Positions 1 through 7,230 of a stretch of 15,373 bases of DNA are shown here, piece after piece. The position numbers and the translations under genes were made by a program. The DNA comes from Devosia sp. GTDB taxonomy: Bacteria; Pseudomonadota; Alphaproteobacteria; Rhizobiales; Devosiaceae. The stretch covers positions 1 through 15,373 of the forward strand of contig JANXSI010000392.1 of NCBI GenBank assembly GCA_025352765.1, read 5' to 3'. How positions within the stretch are numbered: position 1 is the first letter of the stretch; each line of letters opens with the position of its first letter. The notes beneath the pieces were generated by a model. The model was not told the origin of the DNA. It did no database searches and saw nothing but the letters and a program-made list of their open reading frames with translations.

Positions 1-1
1 T

Positions 2-694
2 GCCCGCGTCACCAATCTCGAAAACGGCCGCTCGGTGGTCGTTCGCATCAACGATCGCGGCCCCTATATGCAGGGCCGGGTCGCCGATCTGTCCTACGAG
101 GCAGCCTCGATGCTCGGCTACGTCGACAAGGGCAGCGCCAATATCGAAATCAAGTATGTCGGCCCGGCGCCTCTCAATGTCGACGATACCCGCATGCTGA
201 TGGCGTCGCTGAGCACAGCGCCCCAACTCGACATGCAGGGCGAGACGCGCATTGCCATGGCGACCGTATCCGCTCCCCCACGCCCGTCGCGCTCCGCGTC
301 GAGTGGCCGCGACCCGCTCTCGGGCGGCCTCGTCGGCGACATCGTCAGTCTGTTCGGCTATGCCGAATCTCCGAGCAGCGGGACTGTCAACTCGGCCATC
401 GATGCCGCAAACGCCATGGCGACACGCGCCGGTGCACTCGACGAATGGAAGAATTCGGTCGACGTCGACGCGCGCAAGATCAAGCTCGAACTCGGCACCT
501 TCGCCGATCCGGTTGCGGCGCTGTCGATCACGGAATCCTTTGCCATGCTCGGCGCCGTCGACGAAGACGCCGTCGTCCTTGACGGGCGCGCGGCCACACG
601 ATTGACACTGACCCATCTTAAGCCCGGTGTGTCGCGCGGCGACGTGGTGTCGCTCGTGCAACAACTTGGCCTCACCGACGTAGTTCTCTATTAG
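2..694 (+). CDS. rlpA: RlpA-family septal ring lytic transglycosylase, 3' part (5' end outside window)
   Basis: The reading frame is open from base 2, so the gene begins before the window. About 230 C-terminal residues are visible. They open with the end of a double-psi beta-barrel: the run ARVTNLENGRSVVVRINDRG, then PYMQGR and a VADLS close to the RlpA signature. The Asp in INDRG is the conserved catalytic-type acid of the family. A Pro/Ser-rich linker follows (about bases 230-340). The last 75 residues, from KLELGTFADP on, look like a weak SPOR domain, the fold that binds glycan strands lacking stem peptides. RlpA proteins are exported and cut denuded septal peptidoglycan to help daughter cells separate. 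The next gene, a D,D-carboxypeptidase, fits a cell-wall theme. The frame also contains an internal GTG at 35, which is not the true start because the conserved barrel extends upstream of it. The RlpA call is firm. The SPOR call is moderate. Confidence 0.9.
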   Translation, partial: ARVTNLENGRSVVVRINDRGPYMQGRVADLSYEAASMLGYVDKGSANIEIKYVGPAPLNVDDTRMLMASLSTAPQLDMQGETRIAMATVSAPPRPSRSASSGRDPLSGGLVGDIVSLFGYAESPSSGTVNSAIDAANAMATRAGALDEWKNSVDVDARKIKLELGTFADPVAALSITESFAMLGAVDEDAVVLDGRAATRLTLTHLKPGVSRGDVVSLVQQLGLTDVVLY

Positions 695-707
695 TCGGGC
701 GACGACA

Positions 708-723
708 GCGCCCCTTCGGGCGC
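708..723 (+). terminator. GC hairpin between rlpA and the carboxypeptidase gene
   Basis: GCGCCC and GGGCGC form a perfect six-base-pair stem around the loop CTTC. It begins 13 bp after the rlpA stop. No T-run follows (the next bases are AATTGG), so it is not a textbook intrinsic terminator. It may act as a weak terminator, an attenuator, or an mRNA 3'-end stabiliser that lets rlpA and the downstream operon differ in level. The structure is seen directly and the role is inferred. Confidence 0.35.
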
Positions 724-734
724 AATTGGTTGGA

Positions 735-1895
735 ATGATGCGGTTTCGTTTCGGCGCGGCCTTAATTGCTGGAGCGTTGGCCTTGTTGCTGACGCTGCCG
801 GTTTTCGCTCAGGAATTCGACAGCAAGGCCAAGTTCGCCGTGCTGATCGACTACGAATCGGGCACCGTGCTCTACGACAAGAATGGCGATCAGCGGCTCG
901 AGCCGGCCAGTATGGCCAAGCTTATGACCATCGCCGTGGTCTTTACCTATTTGCAGCAGAAGAAGCTGACGCTCGACGACGAGTTCTTCATCTCGGAGCA
1001 CGCCTGGCGCGACGGCGGCGCCTCATCGGGCGGGTCGACGATGTTCGCCAAGCTCAATTCGAAAATCAGAGTGGAAGATCTAGTCAAGTCCGTGATCATC
1101 CAATCCGGCAACGACGCAGCGATCGCGCTGGCCGAGGGGATCGGCGGGACCGAGCAGACCTTTGCCACGATCGAGAACAAGCTCGCCAAGCAGATCGGCC
1201 TGACCGGCAGTCACTTCGTCAACGCGACCGGCCTGCCGGACCCCGACCAGTATTCGACGGCCCACGACCTCGCCAATCTCAGCCGCTACATCATCCAGAC
1301 CTTCCCCGAGTACTATCCGATCTTTTCGATGCCGGAATTCACCTGGAACAAGATCCGGCAGGCCAACCGCAACTCGCTGCTCGAGGTCGGGATCGGCGTC
1401 GACGGGCTGAAGACTGGCCACACCGAGGAAGCGGGCTATGGCGAAGTCGCTTCGGCACCCAATGACGGTCGTCGCCTGATCGCCGTGCTCCATGGCCTGA
1501 CGTCGATGCGGGAGCGCGCCGAAGAGGCTCGCAAGCTCATCACTTGGGGTATGCGCGGCTTCGAGCTGATCCCGGTGTTCCCTAAGGATCGCGTCGTCGC
1601 CTACGCCAACGTGTTCGGCGGCAACAAGCCAAGCGTCGGTCTCGTCGGCAAGGACAAGATCGACCTGTTTGTCCCCAAGGGCGCCGACAACTGCCCGAGC
1701 GCCACGGTTACGTACAAGGGACCGCTCCGTCCTCCCGTGAAGCAGGGGCAGCAAGTTGCGAAGCTCAATGTCTATTGTGGCGACAAGCTGGTGCAGCAGA
1801 CGCCGCTTTATGCCGCCGAAGACATCACCGATGGCGATCTCATCCGCAAATCGACGGATGCCGCCAAGCACCTGCTCCTCGGCTGGCTGCCCTGA
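735..1895 (+). CDS. D-alanyl-D-alanine carboxypeptidase, peptidase family S11 (penicillin-binding protein 5/6 type)
   Basis: This is a periplasmic serine D,D-carboxypeptidase of 386 aa that trims the terminal D-Ala from peptidoglycan pentapeptides and so limits cross-linking. A signal peptide covers residues 1 to about 25: MRFRF, a hydrophobic core, then VFA before Q26. All three S11 motifs are present: SMAK at 59-62 (nucleophile Ser59, base Lys62), SGN at 124-126 and KTG at 226-228 in GLKTGHTEEAGYG. The rest, to about residue 386, corresponds to the C-terminal beta-sandwich of the PBP5 family, and LLLGWLP at the end may be part of a membrane-associating tail. Start choice: ATG 735 and ATG 738 are adjacent, and a TTG lies at 726. 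The ATG pair places the signal peptide normally. The Shine-Dalgarno is poor (GGA just before the ATG). The stop TGA shares its A with the tmk start. DacC, DacF and similar names are all used for such proteins, so I give no symbol. Confidence 0.93.
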   Translation: MMRFRFGAALIAGALALLLTLPVFAQEFDSKAKFAVLIDYESGTVLYDKNGDQRLEPASMAKLMTIAVVFTYLQQKKLTLDDEFFISEHAWRDGGASSGGSTMFAKLNSKIRVEDLVKSVIIQSGNDAAIALAEGIGGTEQTFATIENKLAKQIGLTGSHFVNATGLPDPDQYSTAHDLANLSRYIIQTFPEYYPIFSMPEFTWNKIRQANRNSLLEVGIGVDGLKTGHTEEAGYGEVASAPNDGRRLIAVLHGLTSMRERAEEARKLITWGMRGFELIPVFPKDRVVAYANVFGGNKPSVGLVGKDKIDLFVPKGADNCPSATVTYKGPLRPPVKQGQQVAKLNVYCGDKLVQQTPLYAAEDITDGDLIRKSTDAAKHLLLGWLP

Positions 1896-2578
1896 TGCTT
1901 GATCGCACCGCGAGCCGCGCACGGTTCATCACTTTCGAAGGCGGCGAGGGAGTCGGCAAGTCGACACAGGTGAAGCGTCTGGTCAACTCGCTGAGCCGCC
2001 GCGCCATCCCTGCAGTGCGGACGCGCGAACCGGGCGGAACGCCCAAGGCCGAAGCGGTCCGCGCCTTCATCCTGCAGGGCCGCTCGGAGCAGTGGGGCCC
2101 TGGTGCCGAGGCCGTGCTGTTCGCCGCGGCGCGGCTCGACCACGTCAACCAGTTGATCGCCCCGAACCTCAGTTCCGGCCGCTGGGTGGTGTCAGATCGC
2201 TTTTCAGATTCGACCCGGGCCTATCAGGGACTGACCGGCGGCGTCGACGTCAAGCTGATCGATGCGCTCGAGACCCTCGCCCTCGATGGCCACAAGCCGG
2301 ACCTGACGATCATTCTCGATATGGATCCGGAGATCGCCTTCCGTCGCGTGCTCGAACGCGAAACCGAGGCATCGCTCGTTGCCACCGGCGACCGCTTCGA
2401 AAAGGAAGATCTCGACTGGCACCGCCGGCTGCGCGAGGCTTTCCTCGCGATCGCCCGCAACAATGTCGAGCGCTGCGCAGTCATCCCCGCCAACCAGAGC
2501 GAGGACGCGCTCGAGATCGAAGTCTGGGACGTGCTGACGCGGCGTTTTCCCGAGCTTGCCGCCGAGCCAGTGGCGTGA
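1895..2578 (+). CDS. tmk: thymidylate kinase (dTMP kinase)
   Basis: This cytosolic enzyme phosphorylates dTMP to dTDP with ATP, a required step in dTTP supply. The product is 227 aa, a usual length. Visible motifs are the P-loop GGEGVGKST at residues 16-24, the substrate-binding REPGGT at 44-49, and DRFSDSTRAYQG at 101-112 with the DR pair of the family. GDRFEKEDLDWHRR lies in the C-terminal third. A basic LID-type arginine cluster is not obvious. The start ATG overlaps the upstream TGA by one base (TGATG), which suggests reinitiating ribosomes. An upstream in-frame extension to 1775 lies wholly inside the carboxypeptidase gene and has no Tmk similarity, so I reject it. The order tmk-holB-metG-tatD is common in Proteobacteria and supports the call. 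Confidence 0.96.
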   Translation: MLDRTASRARFITFEGGEGVGKSTQVKRLVNSLSRRAIPAVRTREPGGTPKAEAVRAFILQGRSEQWGPGAEAVLFAAARLDHVNQLIAPNLSSGRWVVSDRFSDSTRAYQGLTGGVDVKLIDALETLALDGHKPDLTIILDMDPEIAFRRVLERETEASLVATGDRFEKEDLDWHRRLREAFLAIARNNVERCAVIPANQSEDALEIEVWDVLTRRFPELAAEPVA

Positions 2579-3600
2579 CCGACGAGATCGACGTCCGCGA
2601 GCCGGACCAGCTCGCCGGCGTGCCGCTTCCCGAGAGCCGCACGCTGACCATTGGCCACGCGGCGGCCCGCGCCAGCGTCATGGCAGCCCTCGACAATTCG
2701 CGGCTGCCCGGCGGCATCCTGCTGCACGGTCCGCGCGGCATCGGCAAGGCGACACTGGCCTTCGACATCGCCCGCACCGTGTTCGCCCGCACCGGGGACG
2801 AGGAGCCCAACCACATCGCCGCGCAGGTGGCCGCCGGCGGCTACCCGAACCTGCGCGTCCTGCGCAAGGCGCCGCGCGAGACGGGCAAGGGCTTCTACAC
2901 GGCCATCCGCGTCGACGAAGTACGGGGACTGATCGAGGAGTCGCGGCTGACTCGCGGCCGCGCCGGCTTCCGCATCGTCATCGTCGACTCGATCGACGAC
3001 TGCAACGCTGCCTCGGCCAACGCGCTGCTGAAGATCCTCGAGGAGCCGCCGGCCGAAACCCTGTTCCTGCTAGTCTCGCATCGGCCCGGTGGGCTGCTGC
3101 CAACCATCAAGTCGCGCTGCCAGTCGGTGGCACTGAGGCCTCTCGGCGCTGCCGATGTCCGCTCCGTGCTGGGTGACCAGCCTGGGCTCGACATCGCAGT
3201 GGCTCTCGCCGCCGGCCGGCCACGACGTGGTTTCGAGGCGCTGGCGCTCGGCGACGACAAGGGGCTGACCGCGTTGCAAGGCTGGCTCAAGGCACCCGGC
3301 AACGGCGCCGCCGCCGGCTATCTGACGATTGCCGAGACGCTCGCCGCCGACAAGGAAGGGGCGTCGCTCGCTTTCGGCAAGGAGATGCTCCGCGACTGGA
3401 TCGCCCAAGAGGCCCGGGCCGCCGCGGAATCCGGCGCCAAGCCCCGGCTTGCCTCAGCCAGCACGCTATGGGACAAGGCCACCGCCCTGTTTGCCGACGC
3501 CGAGGAATACAATCTCGACGCACGGCAGACCCTAATCTCGCTGTTTGACGCGATCAGGCGGCACGCCCTGTCCCATCTTGTGTTGGCCCCAGTCCGATGA
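2575..3600 (+). CDS. holB: DNA polymerase III subunit delta'
   Basis: This is a 341-aa AAA+ clamp-loader subunit that works with delta and the DnaX subunits to open and load the beta sliding clamp. A P-loop, GPRGIGKAT, lies at residues 52-60. A Walker B-like strand IVIVDSIDD is at 134-142, followed by the strongly conserved SANALLKILEEPP (147-159) and the SRC motif at 180-182 that supplies the arginine finger in clamp loaders. Between the P-loop and residue 90 I see no cysteines, so the four-Cys zinc module of E. coli delta' is absent. The start GTG at 2575 overlaps the tmk stop in the four bases GTGA. In-frame sequence further upstream to 2092 is arginine-rich and lies inside tmk, so it is a shadow. 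The stop TGA overlaps the metG start (ATGA), implying translational coupling on both sides. Confidence 0.94.
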   Translation: MTDEIDVREPDQLAGVPLPESRTLTIGHAAARASVMAALDNSRLPGGILLHGPRGIGKATLAFDIARTVFARTGDEEPNHIAAQVAAGGYPNLRVLRKAPRETGKGFYTAIRVDEVRGLIEESRLTRGRAGFRIVIVDSIDDCNAASANALLKILEEPPAETLFLLVSHRPGGLLPTIKSRCQSVALRPLGAADVRSVLGDQPGLDIAVALAAGRPRRGFEALALGDDKGLTALQGWLKAPGNGAAAGYLTIAETLAADKEGASLAFGKEMLRDWIAQEARAAAESGAKPRLASASTLWDKATALFADAEEYNLDARQTLISLFDAIRRHALSHLVLAPVR

Positions 3601-5147
3601 CCCGCAACGCCTATTACCTCACTACCGCGATCGCATATCCCAATGGGGAACCACATATCGGGCATGCCTACGAGATGATCGCGACTGACGCGATCGCGCG
3701 CTGGCGCCGTCTCGAGGGCCGGGATGTGTTCTTCCTGACCGGCACGGATGAGCATGGGCTGAAGATGGTGCAGACCGCCGAACGGGAAGGGCTCTCCACC
3801 AAGGCGCTAGCCGATCGGAATTCGGCACGCTTTCGCGAGCTGGCCAAGACTCTCAACATCTCGAACGACGACTTCATCCGCACTACCGAGGAGCGCCACT
3901 TCAAGTCCGCCCAGGAAATCTGGCGCCGCATGGAGAGGGCCGGCGACATCTACCAGTCGACCTACACCGGCTGGTATTCGGTGCGCGACGAAGCCTATTT
4001 CGACGAGAGCGAGCTCACCGAGACGCCGAGCGGCAAGAAGCTCGCGCCCTCCGGCGCCGAAGTGAGCTGGGTCGAGGAGCCGAGTTATTTCTTCCGCCTC
4101 TCCGCCTTCGCGGACCGGCTGCTGAAACTCTACGACGAGCAGCCCGACTTCATCGCCCCCAAGGAGCGGCGCAACGAGGTGATCTCTTTCGTCAAAGGGG
4201 GCCTCGATGACATCTCGATTTCGCGAACGACGTTCGACTGGGGCATCCCGGTCCCGGACGCGCCCGGGCACGTCATGTATGTCTGGATCGACGCGCTGAC
4301 CAACTACATCACCGGCGTCGGCTTTCCCGACGATACGGGCGCGCAATTCGAGAAGTTCTGGCCGGCGGACCTGCACGTCATCGGCAAGGACATCATCCGC
4401 TTCCACACGGTCTACTGGCCGGCATTCCTGATGAGCGCGGGCCTCGCCGTGCAGAAGCGCGTTTTCGCCCATGGCTTTCTGACCTCGGAAGGCAAGAAGA
4501 TGTCGAAGTCGGTCGGCAACGTCGTCGATCCGTTCGTCACGGTCGAGGAATTCGGCGCCGATCCGGTACGCTTCTATTGCCTGCGAGAGATCTCCTGGGG
4601 CCAGGACGGCGACTGGGGCCGCGAGAAATTCATCAACCGCAACAACTCCGAACTCGCCAACAATTTTGGCAATCTCGCGCAGCGCTCGCTCTCGATGATC
4701 TCCAAGAATTTCGGCGGACAGATGCCGCCGCGCCAGTCGGGTTCTGGCGAAGACAACAAGATCATCGCCGAGACCATCGCGGCCATCAGCCGGATGGAAA
4801 ACGCCATGGTCACCGAGCAGCTGCACGAGGCAACGGCCGAGCTGATCGCGGCGCTGAGTGCGGCGAACCTCTATTTCGCCGAGCAGGCGCCGTGGGGCCA
4901 GAAATCGGACATGGCACGCATGGGTGCGATCCTTGCGACCACGGCCGACGTCATCCGCCGCGCTGCCATTGCCGCCCAGCCCTTCGTGCCTGAGGCAGCA
5001 TCGCGCTTCCTCGACATGCTCGCGGTGCCCAAGGACCAGCGGCTGCTGCAGCACGCGCTCGATCCCGACCTGGTCGTGCCCGCGGCAACGGTGCTGCCTG
5101 CACCCGAGCCGGTATTCAGGAAGTTCGAGACGGCCAAGGCCGGCTGA
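3597..5147 (+). CDS. metG: methionyl-tRNA synthetase (zinc-site-free short type)
   Basis: This class I aminoacyl-tRNA synthetase charges tRNA-Met and initiator tRNA with methionine. At 516 aa it is the short form. HIGH stands at residues 20-23 in PNGEPHIGHAYE, and KMSKS at 301-305 in GKKMSKSVGN. The insertion domain reads YTGWYSVRDEAYFDESELTE and has no zinc-binding cysteine cluster, unlike the E. coli enzyme. No C-terminal EMAP/Trbp111-like dimerisation domain follows the anticodon-binding helical region. The protein ends soon after residue 500. The start ATG overlaps the holB stop by four bases (ATGA), and the stop lies two bases before the tatD start. A 1.7-kb reverse-strand reading frame covers this gene but is Arg-rich and matches no family I know. 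The gene is likely expressed with the rest of the run. Confidence 0.97.
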   Translation: MTRNAYYLTTAIAYPNGEPHIGHAYEMIATDAIARWRRLEGRDVFFLTGTDEHGLKMVQTAEREGLSTKALADRNSARFRELAKTLNISNDDFIRTTEERHFKSAQEIWRRMERAGDIYQSTYTGWYSVRDEAYFDESELTETPSGKKLAPSGAEVSWVEEPSYFFRLSAFADRLLKLYDEQPDFIAPKERRNEVISFVKGGLDDISISRTTFDWGIPVPDAPGHVMYVWIDALTNYITGVGFPDDTGAQFEKFWPADLHVIGKDIIRFHTVYWPAFLMSAGLAVQKRVFAHGFLTSEGKKMSKSVGNVVDPFVTVEEFGADPVRFYCLREISWGQDGDWGREKFINRNNSELANNFGNLAQRSLSMISKNFGGQMPPRQSGSGEDNKIIAETIAAISRMENAMVTEQLHEATAELIAALSAANLYFAEQAPWGQKSDMARMGAILATTADVIRRAAIAAQPFVPEAASRFLDMLAVPKDQRLLQHALDPDLVVPAATVLPAPEPVFRKFETAKAG

Positions 5148-5149
5148 CC

Positions 5150-5926
5150 GTGCTGATCGACAGCCACTGCCATCTCGACTTTCCCGAGCTCGTGGCTGAC
5201 CGAGCCGGCGTTCTGGCGCGTGCCCGGGCCAACGGTGTCGTGGGCATGGTGACGATCTCGACCCGCGTTCGGCAGTTCGACGCCATTCGAGCGATCGCCG
5301 ACGAAAACCCGGAAGTCTGGTGCTCGGTCGGCACCCACCCGCAGCACGCCGACGAAGAGCTCGATATCCAGACCGCCGACCTAGTCCGGCTGGCCGAACA
5401 CCCGCGCTGCATCGCCATCGGCGAGGTCGGGCTCGACTACCACTACGATGACTCCTCGCCTGAGGGACAAGCCATCGGCCTGCGCCGCCATATCGCGGCA
5501 TCTCGCGAGACCGGACTGCCGCTGATCATTCATGCCCGCGATGCGGACGAGGATATGGCAGCGATCCTCGAGGAAGAAACAGGGAAGGGGGCCTTCCCCT
5601 TCGTCCTGCATTGCTTTTCCTCCGGCATCGATCTTGCCCGGCGCGGCCTGGCACTCGGCGGCTACATTTCGTTCTCCGGCATCGTGACGTTCAAGAACGC
5701 CAAGTCGATCCAGGAGGTCGCGGCCTTTACGCCGGCCGACCGCATCCTGGTCGAAACCGACGCGCCGTATCTCGCGCCCGTTCCGCACCGCGGCCATTCC
5801 AATGAGCCGAGCTTCGTGCTCCATACTGCCGAGAGGCTCGCCGAACTGCGTGGCGTGTCGCTCGCCGAAATCGGCGCGAGCACCACAGGCAATTTCTTCA
5901 AATTGTTTTCAAAGGCAGCCAGTTGA
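5150..5926 (+). CDS. tatD: TatD-family metal-dependent hydrolase (DNase)
   Basis: The product is a 258-aa TIM-barrel metallohydrolase. TatD/YcfH proteins have 3'-5' exonuclease or DNase activity on single-stranded or damaged DNA, and D-aminoacyl-tRNA deacylase activity is reported for some members. The metal ligands are complete: HCH at residues 6-8 in DSHCHLD, Glu92 in GEVGLDYHY, His128 in IIHARDAD, His154 in LHCFSSG, and Asp204 in LVETDAPYLAPVPHRG. The start is GTG 5150, two bases after the metG stop. Using it puts MLIDSHCHLD at the very N-terminus, as in the family. The stop TGA shares its last base with the next ATG. Placement next to metG is the common arrangement for the YcfH subgroup. 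The symbol is a family name and the exact substrate is unknown. Confidence 0.94.
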   Translation: MLIDSHCHLDFPELVADRAGVLARARANGVVGMVTISTRVRQFDAIRAIADENPEVWCSVGTHPQHADEELDIQTADLVRLAEHPRCIAIGEVGLDYHYDDSSPEGQAIGLRRHIAASRETGLPLIIHARDADEDMAAILEEETGKGAFPFVLHCFSSGIDLARRGLALGGYISFSGIVTFKNAKSIQEVAAFTPADRILVETDAPYLAPVPHRGHSNEPSFVLHTAERLAELRGVSLAEIGASTTGNFFKLFSKAAS

Positions 5927-6762
5927 TGGCCAATGCGACCCGGATCATTGCCACTGTCATGGGATCAGGGTCGTCCGGCGGCGTGCCGCGGATCGGTGGC
6001 GACTGGGGAGCGTGCGATCCGGCAAATCCGAAGAACCGGCGCCGGCGCTGCTCGCTGCTCCTCGAGGGCTGGACCGGCACCAGTGGACCCACACGGATCA
6101 TCATCGACACCGGTTGCGATCTGCGCGAACAGCTCCTCAGCGCCAACGTCGACCGCGTGGATGCCGTGTTATATACGCATGAGCACGCCGACCATACGCA
6201 TGGCATCGATGATCTCCGCGTGCTGGCACTCAACACCGGTAAGCGCGTCGATGTCTACTTCAGCCATGAAGCCGGGCAACGCATCGTCCAGTCGTTTGCG
6301 TACTGCTTCACCGCGCCGCCGGGCAGCGGCTATCCGCCGATCCTCAACCAGAATCTAATCGAGGCCGCGTCGCCGCTCACCATTTCCGGGCCTGGTGGCG
6401 ACATCCAGATCCTGCCTTTCCGCCAGCAGCATGGCGAGATCTTCTCACTCGGATTCCGGATCGGCAGTTTTGCATATTCCTGCGACTTGAGCGGCATACC
6501 GGCCGAGTCGCTGAACGCGGTCTCCGATCTCGATGTTTGGGTCGTCGACGCGCTGCGGCCGGCCCCGCATCCGAGCCACTTGAGCCTCTCACAGTCGCTT
6601 GAGCTCATTTCAAGGTTACAGCCGCGCGAGGCCGTGCTGACCAATTTGCACATCGACCTCGACTATGCCGAGACCGACCGCATCACGCCCGCCAACGTCC
6701 GTCCGGCCTATGATGGCTTGCAGATCGACGTCACGGCCGGACGTGTCCTGGGAGACCGCTGA
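5926..6762 (+). CDS. MBL-fold metallo-hydrolase, PhnP-like
   Basis: This 278-aa metallo-beta-lactamase-fold enzyme starts with a beta-strand plus glycine-rich turn (MGSGSSGGVPRIGGDWGACD, residues 12-31) typical of the PhnP/cyclic phosphodiesterase branch. The metal signature THEHADHTHGIDDL contains HxHxDH at 85-90. A later GEIFSLGFRIG and the Ser/Asp pair in YSCDLSGIP match the second half of the fold, and the final metal ligand is probably the His of NLHIDLDY. PhnP relatives hydrolyse 5-phosphoribosyl 1,2-cyclic phosphate or similar cyclic phosphodiesters. No phn genes are near, so the substrate here is unknown. The start ATG at 5926 overlaps the tatD stop by one base (TGATG). A TTG one codon upstream is less likely. 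This gene often follows tatD in rhizobia and relatives, so it probably belongs to the housekeeping run. The stop abuts the ridA-like start directly. Confidence 0.88.
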   Translation: MANATRIIATVMGSGSSGGVPRIGGDWGACDPANPKNRRRRCSLLLEGWTGTSGPTRIIIDTGCDLREQLLSANVDRVDAVLYTHEHADHTHGIDDLRVLALNTGKRVDVYFSHEAGQRIVQSFAYCFTAPPGSGYPPILNQNLIEAASPLTISGPGGDIQILPFRQQHGEIFSLGFRIGSFAYSCDLSGIPAESLNAVSDLDVWVVDALRPAPHPSHLSLSQSLELISRLQPREAVLTNLHIDLDYAETDRITPANVRPAYDGLQIDVTAGRVLGDR

Positions 6763-7143
6763 ATGCCGTTCGAGACGATTGAAACCGGCATCGCGCCATC
6801 GGCATCGCCGGTCAGCGACTGCAACCGAGCCGGCCGGCACCTCTGGCTTGTCGCCATCGCCGAGGATCCGGTCACCGGCAACATTGTCGATGGCGGCATC
6901 GAGGATCAAACTCGGCAGACCCTGGCCAATCTCGATCAGGCCGTCCGCGCGGCCGGTGGCACGCTCGCCGACATCGTCAGCGTCCAGGTCTTCCTGACCG
7001 ATCGCAACGACGCCGGCGGCATGAACAGGGTCTACGCCGAGCACTTCGCCAAGCCGTATCCCGTGCGGGCAACGGTTGTGGTCAAGGAACTGCTGGCCGC
7101 GGGCCTCCGGATCGAGATCACGGCAACGGCGGTGCTGAGCTAG
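6763..7143 (+). CDS. RidA/YjgF/YER057c-family protein (enamine/imine deaminase or 2-aminomuconate deaminase-like)
   Basis: The product is 126 aa, the usual size for this trimeric family, which hydrolyses reactive 2-aminoacrylate and related enamines or imines to keto acids and ammonia. The key residues are kept: Arg102 in PVRATV corresponds to the catalytic Arg105 of E. coli RidA, and Glu118 in RIEITATAV to Glu120. The usual VSGQ near residue 30 is replaced by LVAIAED, which suggests a subgroup other than canonical RidA. GGMNRVYAEHF resembles that part of 2-aminomuconate deaminases, but also of many other RidA paralogues. The start ATG follows the MBL stop with no gap and has a good SD, GGGAGA at 6750-6755, seven bases before it. 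The gene directly downstream is a 2-keto-4-pentenoate hydratase homologue, which hints at a catabolic role. The family call is firm and the substrate is unknown. Confidence 0.9.
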   Translation: MPFETIETGIAPSASPVSDCNRAGRHLWLVAIAEDPVTGNIVDGGIEDQTRQTLANLDQAVRAAGGTLADIVSVQVFLTDRNDAGGMNRVYAEHFAKPYPVRATVVVKELLAAGLRIEITATAVLS

Positions 7144-7195
7144 ACCCGAGACAGTCCGCGTAATCTTCCAGCCCGAGCAAACACACAAAAGTTCC

Positions 7196-7209
7196 ATAAT
7201 ATATCTTAT
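7196..7209. promoter_or_regulatory. AT-rich imperfect palindrome, candidate operator or promoter core of the hydratase gene
   Basis: ATAATATATCTTAT is palindromic at 12 of 14 positions and lies 22 bp before the hydratase ATG in an 87-bp gap. The surrounding DNA is far richer in GC, so this patch stands out. Many GntR-family operators are short AT-rich palindromes of this size, and CATAAT (7195-7200) could also serve as a -10 element, although I see no convincing -35. The gene's Shine-Dalgarno, AGGGA at 7219-7223, sits seven bases from ATG 7231. The site is seen directly and the function is inferred. Confidence 0.35.
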
Positions 7210-7230
7210 GCGAATCATAGGGATGCCGAA

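Noticed and set aside
1775..1894. N-terminal extension of tmk
   Set aside because: It lies within the carboxypeptidase coding sequence, has no similarity to thymidylate kinases, and the TGATG overlap gives a better start.
3807..5501. 564-residue open frame on the minus strand across metG and tatD
   Set aside because: It lies opposite two well-conserved genes, is very Arg/Gly/Asp-rich without domain pattern, and is the usual mirror frame of high-GC codon use.
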